DNA from: an uncultured Opitutia bacterium
GTDB taxonomy: Bacteria > Verrucomicrobiota > Verrucomicrobiia > Opitutales > UBA953
Direction of reading: 5' to 3'
Assembly (NCBI GenBank): GCA_937875975.1
Contig: CALEEU010000415.1
Coordinates: 1 to 11,149 of the forward strand
Length of the DNA stretch: 11,149 nt
In this document: piece by piece, positions 6,097 through 11,149 of the stretch
Numbering within the stretch: position 1 is the stretch's first letter
How the letters are laid out: each line of letters starts with the position of its first letter
Made by a program: the position numbers and the translations under genes
The notes under the pieces: model-generated
Told to the model about the DNA's origin: nothing
Database searches by the model: none
Seen by the model: only the letters and a program-made list of their open reading frames with translations

Positions 6097-7329
6097 ATGT
6101 CGCGCCCATCCATGCCCATCGCCGTATTTCCGGACGGCACGGCATGTCCAAGGACGGCAATCGAGCAGACGGTCACGGTTCCTTTCTACGCCACGACGGC
6201 ATGGCAGGCCGCGTTCGCGCTCCCCTCGCCGCACCTCACCGACCTGCCACGCGTCACCAAAAGCCAGCTGCGTGAACACTCACCTGAAGGCTTCCTGCCT
6301 GCTGGCCTCGACCTCGAGACTCTCCTCGCCCGCGGCCTGATCGAAGAAGAGAGCACCTCCGGAACCTCCGGTGCCAGCGTCCGCGTCGTCTTCGGGAAGA
6401 CCTGGTGGGCCGAACAAGAACGCCGTGCCTTGGTGCGCAACCCCTTCCTCGCTGAACTCTTTGGGGCCAGCCCAAGCCTACGTCGAGCCGTCCTCACCAC
6501 GCCTGGCTGCAGCGGAGTCAGCTGCTATAACCGCTGGCTGAACCTCGATCAGCGTACCCTCGGCGACACCCTCTACGTCAACCAATCGCGTATTCCCTTC
6601 ACGCTCGGCGAAGAAAAGCTCGCCGGCATGGCCAAGGAAGCGGCCGACTGGGTGCCGACCTTCCTGGATGTCGATCCGGTGCACGGGGCTTGGTTTGCGC
6701 TGTACTGCGAACGCCACGGCCTGAAGTTCCCTTCCCTACGCTTCATCCTGACCAGTTACGAATACACCAGCGTCGTCCACCGGGCGATCATGGAACGTGT
6801 CTTCGGCGTACCGGTCATCAATCTTTACGGCTCCAGCGAGACCGGCCACCTGCTCGTCGAGCATGACGACGTGATGCTTGCCAGCCCGGAGACCGCGCAC
6901 CTCGAAAGCACCTCAGCCGACGGACTCGGCGAACTCCTCGTGACCACCCTCACGAATCCCTACCTCCCCCTCTTGCGCTACGAGATCGGCGACTTCGTCG
7001 AATTTACCCCGGGCGGGTATCGCGTTCACGGACGTAAGCGCGACGCCCTGCGCGGCGCCGATGGAAAGATCCTGACCACACGGATGATCGACCGGGCCTT
7101 CGCCGGAATCGGCGGCATCGCCCATTATCAACTCCGCCAGAAAGCCGACGGCTCGGCGCACCTCTTCCTCCTGCCTGAAGCCGAAGGCGATGGCCTGACC
7201 AAGGCGCAAGCCAAGCTGACGACCGGACTCAGCCACCTCCTCGGCACCACCGTCACCGCAGAATCCGTCAGCCTGATCGCCCCGGAGGATTCAGGTAAAT
7301 TCCGCCTGACCGTCCGCGAAGCGGCCTGA
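6097..7329 (+). CDS. PaaK-like adenylate-forming ligase, substrate unknown
   Basis: This 410-residue protein belongs to the ANL superfamily in the phenylacetate-CoA ligase/coenzyme F390 synthetase branch. Such enzymes activate a carboxylic acid with ATP as an acyl-adenylate, usually passing it to CoA. Motifs, numbered from ATG 6097, are STSGTSG (86-92, phosphate loop), LYGSSETG (243-250), RYEIGD (294-299, with the ribose-binding Asp), GRKRD (312-316) and near the C-terminus SGKFR with K401, the usual lysine of the adenylation step. The N-terminal part is shorter than in typical PaaK (about 430-440), keeping only VPFY and the LPRVTKSQL segment. The frame is open back to TTG 6001 and ATG 6028, but 6001-6096 is AT-richer and promoter-like; ATG 6112 is another option. 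No phenylacetate genes lie nearby, so the substrate cannot be inferred. ilvE follows 80 bases downstream. Confidence 0.85.
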   Translation: MSRPSMPIAVFPDGTACPRTAIEQTVTVPFYATTAWQAAFALPSPHLTDLPRVTKSQLREHSPEGFLPAGLDLETLLARGLIEEESTSGTSGASVRVVFGKTWWAEQERRALVRNPFLAELFGASPSLRRAVLTTPGCSGVSCYNRWLNLDQRTLGDTLYVNQSRIPFTLGEEKLAGMAKEAADWVPTFLDVDPVHGAWFALYCERHGLKFPSLRFILTSYEYTSVVHRAIMERVFGVPVINLYGSSETGHLLVEHDDVMLASPETAHLESTSADGLGELLVTTLTNPYLPLLRYEIGDFVEFTPGGYRVHGRKRDALRGADGKILTTRMIDRAFAGIGGIAHYQLRQKADGSAHLFLLPEAEGDGLTKAQAKLTTGLSHLLGTTVTAESVSLIAPEDSGKFRLTVREAA

Positions 7330-7409
7330 ACCGGGAGATTACCGCCCTAATAGGGGCTTTCGGGCTGGAAAAAACCGCCTCCACCCCCCAACTTGGCCTT
7401 TTCACCACC

Positions 7410-8279
7410 ATGGAAGTCTACATCGACGGAAAGTTCTACCCCAAGGCTGAGGCCAAGATCTCGGTCTTCGACCACGGTTTCCTCTATGGTGACGGCATCT
7501 TTGAAGGCATCCGCCTCTACCAGGGCTGCGTCTTCCGCTTGGACGAGCACCTCGAGCGCCTTGAGATGTCCGCCAAGGCCCTCTGCCTGGATATGCCTTG
7601 GTCCCGCAAGGAGATCGCCGAGATCGTCTGCGAATCCTGCCGCCGCAACAACCTGACCGACGGCTACATCCGCCTCGTCGTCTCGCGCGGCTTCGGCGAC
7701 CTCGGCCTCTCGCCGAAGAACTGCCCCACCCCGTCGATCATCTGCATCGCCGACACCATCAAGCTCTACCCCGAGGAACTCTACTCCACAGGCATGCGCA
7801 TCATCACCGCGCCGACGCGCCGCATCAGCCCGGCCGCCCTGCCCCCGATGATCAAGTCCCTCAACTACCTGAATAACATCATGGCGAAGATGGAAGCCCA
7901 GCAGCACGGCTTCCACGAGTGCCTCATGCTCAATGAACAGGGCTACGTCTCCGAGTGCACCGGCGACAACGTCTTCCTCATCCACAAGGGTCGCCTCATC
8001 ACCCCGGCCTCCCATGCGGGCGCCCTCGTGGGCATCACCCGCCAGGTCGCCCTCGAGATCGCCGCCGCCCTCAAGATCCCGACCGTCGAGACGAACATCA
8101 CGCGTTACGACGTCTGGAACGCCGACGAATGCTTCCTCACCGGTACCGCCGCCGAAGTCATCCCTGTCATCGAAGTCGACGCCCGCAAGATCGGCACCGG
8201 CAAGCCCGGCCCCATCACCGCCAGCATCCTCGCGGAATTCCGCAAGAAGGCGTCGCGGGAAGGCCAGATGATTCGCTAA
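7410..8279 (+). CDS. ilvE: Branched-chain amino acid aminotransferase (class IV)
   Basis: This PLP enzyme interconverts Val, Leu and Ile with their 2-oxo acids using glutamate/2-oxoglutarate (EC 2.6.1.42), in the cytoplasm. The 289-residue length suits the small bacterial class. Seen are the fold-type IV start VFDHGFLYGDGIFEGIR (19-35), YIRLVVSRGFGDLG (86-99), the PLP lysine K149 in IKSLNYLNNIMAK, E182 in SECTGDNVF for the pyridine nitrogen, and GTAAEVIPV near the C-terminus. D-amino acid transaminase and aminodeoxychorismate lyase share the fold; the SLNYLNN and GTAAEV motifs favour IlvE, and the length and motifs resemble archaeal/thermophile-type IlvE. ATG 7410 has no Shine-Dalgarno sequence. 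The 80-base upstream gap holds a C-rich run and no convincing promoter. The ABC exporter begins 22 bases downstream. Confidence 0.93.
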   Translation: MEVYIDGKFYPKAEAKISVFDHGFLYGDGIFEGIRLYQGCVFRLDEHLERLEMSAKALCLDMPWSRKEIAEIVCESCRRNNLTDGYIRLVVSRGFGDLGLSPKNCPTPSIICIADTIKLYPEELYSTGMRIITAPTRRISPAALPPMIKSLNYLNNIMAKMEAQQHGFHECLMLNEQGYVSECTGDNVFLIHKGRLITPASHAGALVGITRQVALEIAAALKIPTVETNITRYDVWNADECFLTGTAAEVIPVIEVDARKIGTGKPGPITASILAEFRKKASREGQMIR

Positions 8280-8286
8280 GCAGGCC

Positions 8287-8300
8287 TGCGTCCTGACGCA
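8287..8300 (+). other. Short stem-loop directly before the ABC exporter start
   Basis: TGCGT and ACGCA pair around the loop CCTG, and the hairpin ends one base before the GTG start at 8302. It occupies the place where a Shine-Dalgarno sequence would be; none is present. The adjoining GCAGGCCTGC (8280-8289) is a perfect 10-base palindrome overlapping the ilvE stop. Together they may limit initiation of the transporter, or may be chance in GC-rich DNA. Confidence 0.25.
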
Positions 8301-8301
8301 C

Positions 8302-10131
8302 GTGCCCGCCGCCGCCAATCCACCGACCCCCGACAGCCGCGACGCCACGCTGCGTCGGCTGTTACGCATCGCTTGGTCTTATCGCACCGACTGCCTCCAG
8401 CTCCTCGGCCTACAGCTGGTCGTGGTCTTCCTGACCGTCGCGGTCATCGCCCTCGCCGGCGTCGGCATCGACTTCGTCCGCCACTTCACCGATCGCACGA
8501 TTCCCACCCCGCCCCTGCCCTTTTTCGTCCCAGGCGACGCAAGCGACAAAGCCGTCTTCGTCTGGCTCGGCGCCGGCATCCTTTTCGCGGCGCTGCTCCG
8601 CGCGGTCACTTCGTATGTCTTCGGATTGGTGTCGGTCCGCTTTCTGCACGGCCGCATCGTCGTCAACCTGCGCTCACAGGTCTTCGCCAAGCTCCAGCAA
8701 CTGAGCTTCCGCTTCTTCGACTCCAACGCTAGCGGCTCGATCATCAACCGCGTCACCTCCGACGCTCACGCCATCCGGCTGTTCATCGAAGGGGTGGTCC
8801 TCCAGCTCGCGATCATCACCATCACCCTGGTCGCCTGCTCGGTCTACATGCTGCGCACTGACTGGCGCCTGACGCTCGCCTGCCTCTCGGTGCTGCCGTT
8901 CCAGATCTGGTTTGCGATTCGCTTCTCCCGCAAGGTGCGCCCGGCCTACGAAGAAAACCGTGACCTCATGGATCGCATGGTGCTCGGCTTCTCGGAGAAC
9001 GTCCAAGGCGTCCAGGTGGTCAAAGGCTTCTCGCTCGAGGCGCGCGTGATGGGTCGCTTCGCCGGCTGGAGCGAGGATATCCGCCTCCAGAAGCGTAAGG
9101 TCTTCGGCGAGGTTGCCCTCTTCTGGCCCGTCATCGACGCCCTCAATCGGCTCTCCATGGCCATCTTGATCGGCTACGGAGGTTGGATGGTCGCACGGGG
9201 TGAAATCGCCTTAGGTACCGGCCTGGTGGCCTTTGCGGGCTTGCTGCAACAGTTCTCCGCCCAGGTGACCACCCTCGCCGCGGTGGTCGACAACGCCCAG
9301 GTCTCCTTAGCGGGCGCCAAGCGCATCTTCGAGATCCTCGACACCGACCCGGAAGTGGCGACCGAGACCGGAGCCGCTTCACCCGGCCGCTTCCTCGGCC
9401 GCGTGGCCTTCGAGACCGTGAGCTTCGAATACCTGGAGAACGCCACGGTGCTGCACGAACTCTCGTTCGTCGCCGAGCCCGGCCAGCGTATCGCCATCGC
9501 CGGCGCGACCGGCGCAGGCAAGTCCGCCCTCCTCTCGCTGATCCCCCGCTTCTACGACCCGCGCTCCGGCCGCGTGACCCTCGACGGCCACGACATCCGC
9601 GCCCTTCCGCTGCCGGAACTCCGCCGCCAGGTGGGCATGGTCTTCCAGGAGAACTTTCTCTTCTCGAACACCATCGCGGCCAACATCGCCTTCGGCCACC
9701 CCGACGCCACGCAGGAGCGCATCGAACGCGCCGCCCGCATCGCCGGCGCCCACGCGTTCATCATGGCGCTGCCTGAAGGCTACGAGACCTTCCTCGGTGA
9801 AGGCGGCGTCAATCTCTCCGGTGGCCAGCGCCAGCGTGTGGCCATCGCCCGGGCGCTCCTGCTTGAGCCGACCGTCCTCCTGCTCGACGACCCGACCTCG
9901 GCCATCGACCCCGAGACCGAGAAGGAAATCATGGAGGCGATGGAAGCGGCGATGGTTGGGCGCACGACTTTCATCGTGGCCCACCGCCTGAGTACGCTGC
10001 GCCGGGCGGACCAAATCTTAGTCCTCGAGCATGGCAAACTGGTGCAGGTCGGCACCCACGCGCAACTGATGGCGCAGGACGGCCATTACCGGCGCGCCAT
10101 CCTCGTCCAATCGGAGGGTGCCGTCGCATGA
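8302..10131 (+). CDS. ABC exporter half-transporter with degenerate catalytic site
   Basis: This 609-residue inner-membrane protein joins a type IV (MsbA-like) exporter domain with about six membrane segments (roughly 33-56, 84-108, 163-184, 190-208, 273-295, 303-325) to a C-terminal ATPase domain. In the ATPase domain are the A-loop aromatic Y377, Walker A GATGAGKS (401-408), Q-loop Q449, signature LSGGQ (505-509), Walker B VLLLD (525-529) and switch H561. The residue after Walker B is Asp (D530) instead of the catalytic Glu. This is the pattern of the non-canonical subunit of heterodimeric exporters such as TM287/288, BmrCD and MdlAB. The substrate is unknown; relatives export drugs, lipids or peptides. 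The start is GTG at 8302, without a Shine-Dalgarno sequence. The TGA overlaps the ATG of a second exporter gene, its likely partner. Confidence 0.94.
   Translation: MPAAANPPTPDSRDATLRRLLRIAWSYRTDCLQLLGLQLVVVFLTVAVIALAGVGIDFVRHFTDRTIPTPPLPFFVPGDASDKAVFVWLGAGILFAALLRAVTSYVFGLVSVRFLHGRIVVNLRSQVFAKLQQLSFRFFDSNASGSIINRVTSDAHAIRLFIEGVVLQLAIITITLVACSVYMLRTDWRLTLACLSVLPFQIWFAIRFSRKVRPAYEENRDLMDRMVLGFSENVQGVQVVKGFSLEARVMGRFAGWSEDIRLQKRKVFGEVALFWPVIDALNRLSMAILIGYGGWMVARGEIALGTGLVAFAGLLQQFSAQVTTLAAVVDNAQVSLAGAKRIFEILDTDPEVATETGAASPGRFLGRVAFETVSFEYLENATVLHELSFVAEPGQRIAIAGATGAGKSALLSLIPRFYDPRSGRVTLDGHDIRALPLPELRRQVGMVFQENFLFSNTIAANIAFGHPDATQERIERAARIAGAHAFIMALPEGYETFLGEGGVNLSGGQRQRVAIARALLLEPTVLLLDDPTSAIDPETEKEIMEAMEAAMVGRTTFIVAHRLSTLRRADQILVLEHGKLVQVGTHAQLMAQDGHYRRAILVQSEGAVA
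10113..10118 (+). promoter_or_regulatory. Ribosome binding site of the second ABC exporter gene
   Basis: GGAGGG lies inside the end of the upstream ABC gene, nine bases before ATG 10128. It is the strongest Shine-Dalgarno sequence in the window and supports this start even though the frame stays open to the window edge. Confidence 0.65.
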
Positions 10132-11149
10132 GCAAGGATCGCCTCGAGATCGCGGTCCGCCGCCTCCGACCCGACGAAGAAGAACCGGATCGTCTCCCGC
10201 TGCGCTGGTCGACCGTCGCCCGCCTTCTCGCCTTCACCAGCCCGCACGGACTGCAGCGCAACGCCCTGCTCGGCCTCTGCGTCTTCCGCGCGATGGCCCT
10301 CCCTGCCCTCGCCTGGCTTGTGGGCGATATCATCAAGGGTCCCGTGACGACGGGCGACGGCCCAGCGACCTTCCGGGCACTCGCCTTGTTCACGGTCTTC
10401 TTCATCGTCGCCGACGTCGCCCTTTACTGGCGCATCCGTCTCGCCCACCAGATCGGCGAGAACGTCCTGCGGGACCTGCGCGACAAGCTGATGGCGCACT
10501 TGCTCACGCAGCCACTTTCATTCTTCCACGCCCGGCGCCACGGCAGCCTGATCAGTCGCATGATCTCGGACATCGAGGCGATGCGTAACGGGATTCAGAA
10601 CAACTTCTTCATCTCGTTCGTCTCCCTCGGGCAGATGGCCTGCGCGGCGGCGCTCATGCTGCTCGCCAATCCGCAGCTATTCCTCGTCCTGCTCGCCATC
10701 GTGCCCTGCTTGCTGCTCGTGCATGGTTTCTTCCGCGGCAAGATCTTGCACGCCTCACGCGTCCAGCAGGAGACCTTCTCCCGCGTGACCTCCGCGCTGG
10801 CCGAGACGGTCCAAGGGATCCGCGTGACGCAGGGCTTCGCCCGCGAGGACACCAACGCCGGCATCTTCACCCGTCTCGTCCGGAGCCTCGCCGATAATGT
10901 CGTGAAGACCGCTAGCCTCACGTCGCTCTACCTGCCGCTGCTCGAACTCAACGCGCAGGGCTTCATGGCTGCGCTCATCGGCGTCGGCGGCTGGGCGGCG
11001 CTTTCCGGCACGGGCACGAGCCTCGGCGACCTCGTGACGTTCTTCTTCCTGGCCGACCTGTTCTTCTCGCCGATCACGATCATCGGCACCCAGCTCTCTG
11101 AAGCCACCCTCGCGATGGCCGGCGCGGAACGCTACTTCCGCCTGCTCGA
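10128..11149 (+). CDS. Second ABC exporter half-transporter, 3' end outside the window
   Basis: This frame has no stop before the right edge, giving 340 complete codons. It begins MSKDRLEIAVRRLRP and continues as an MsbA-like exporter membrane domain. Hydrophobic segments lie near 45-65, 85-100, 160-180, 182-200, 275-292 and 305-325. Between them are the family's cytoplasmic helices, LSFFHARRHGSLISRMISDIEAMR (about 129-152) and ALAETVQGIRVTQGFAREDTNAG (about 223-245); the pattern SFFHxRxxGxLxSRxxxD is typical. The sequence ends at about AERYFRLL, just before the expected linker and ATPase domain, so the Walker motifs cannot be seen. ATG 10128 overlaps the stop of the first exporter gene and has GGAGGG upstream, so the two subunits are probably made together as a heterodimer. 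I predict a canonical catalytic Glu in the missing ATPase domain. Confidence 0.92.
   Translation, partial: MSKDRLEIAVRRLRPDEEEPDRLPLRWSTVARLLAFTSPHGLQRNALLGLCVFRAMALPALAWLVGDIIKGPVTTGDGPATFRALALFTVFFIVADVALYWRIRLAHQIGENVLRDLRDKLMAHLLTQPLSFFHARRHGSLISRMISDIEAMRNGIQNNFFISFVSLGQMACAAALMLLANPQLFLVLLAIVPCLLLVHGFFRGKILHASRVQQETFSRVTSALAETVQGIRVTQGFAREDTNAGIFTRLVRSLADNVVKTASLTSLYLPLLELNAQGFMAALIGVGGWAALSGTGTSLGDLVTFFFLADLFFSPITIIGTQLSEATLAMAGAERYFRLL

Noticed and set aside
7344..7356. CCCT-AAT-AGGG hairpin after the PaaK-like gene as a terminator
   Set aside because: The stem is only four base pairs and no U-run follows.
7347..8369. Long minus-strand open frame (340 codons) opposite ilvE
   Set aside because: It lies antisense to a clearly recognised gene, its translation is low-complexity and rich in Gly, Asp, Ala, Val and Glu with no motif, and it is the usual by-product of GC-rich codon use.
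9379..10014. Minus-strand open frame (211 codons) opposite the ABC ATPase domain
   Set aside because: It is a mirror of the conserved Walker and signature region and has no domain of its own.
1..11149. CRISPR array, tRNA, rRNA, insertion sequence or prophage remnants
   Set aside because: I saw no regularly spaced repeats, cloverleaf-like segments, transposase or phage proteins. The HTH gene at 2102 is only a short DNA-binding protein without a catalytic domain.

Overview
This is a GC-rich, densely coded chromosomal stretch from a Gram-negative-type bacterium. It carries ordinary biosynthetic and housekeeping genes, and I see no phage, transposon, CRISPR, rRNA or tRNA feature. A Tat-exported Gfo/Idh/MocA oxidoreductase, scarce Shine-Dalgarno sequences and a Fur-like gene coupled to nadA fit a member of the Planctomycetota-Verrucomicrobiota group. 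My best guess is Verrucomicrobiota, perhaps Opitutae. This is an impression from gene content, not a phylogenetic result.

Layout. (1) 1-380, minus: the N-terminal third of a class I DAHP synthase (AroG type), running off the left edge. (2) 381-502: a divergent intergenic region with two outward-facing -35-like hexamers around a small palindrome. (3) 503-1950, plus: a Fur-superfamily regulator overlapping nadA (quinolinate synthase) by ATGA. (4) 1951-2101: an AT-rich spacer with overlapping inverted repeats. (5) 2102-3159, plus: a small helix-turn-helix protein, then aat (leucyl/phenylalanyl-tRNA-protein transferase). (6) 3134-5957, minus: a run of Gfo/Idh/MocA oxidoreductase, exported protein of unknown function, and shikimate kinase, whose 3' end overlaps the 3' end of aat convergently. 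(7) 5958-6096: a second divergent promoter region. (8) 6097-8279, plus: a PaaK-like adenylate-forming ligase, then ilvE (branched-chain aminotransferase). (9) 8302-11149, plus: two overlapping ABC exporter half-transporter genes, the second cut by the right edge before its ATPase domain.

How it fits together. DAHP synthase and shikimate kinase are steps 1 and 5 of the shikimate pathway. NadA makes quinolinate for NAD, and IlvE carries out the last step of Val/Leu/Ile synthesis. Aat belongs to the N-end rule. The two ABC genes look like one heterodimeric exporter with one non-canonical ATP site: the first subunit has Asp where the catalytic Glu is expected.

No wholly new system stands out. 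The most interesting items are the Fur-like regulator, which keeps its structural zinc cysteines but has lost almost all regulatory metal ligands and is translationally coupled to nadA, and the asymmetric ABC exporter. Next come the orphan PaaK-like ligase, the small HTH protein with its structured leader, and the near absence of Shine-Dalgarno sequences.
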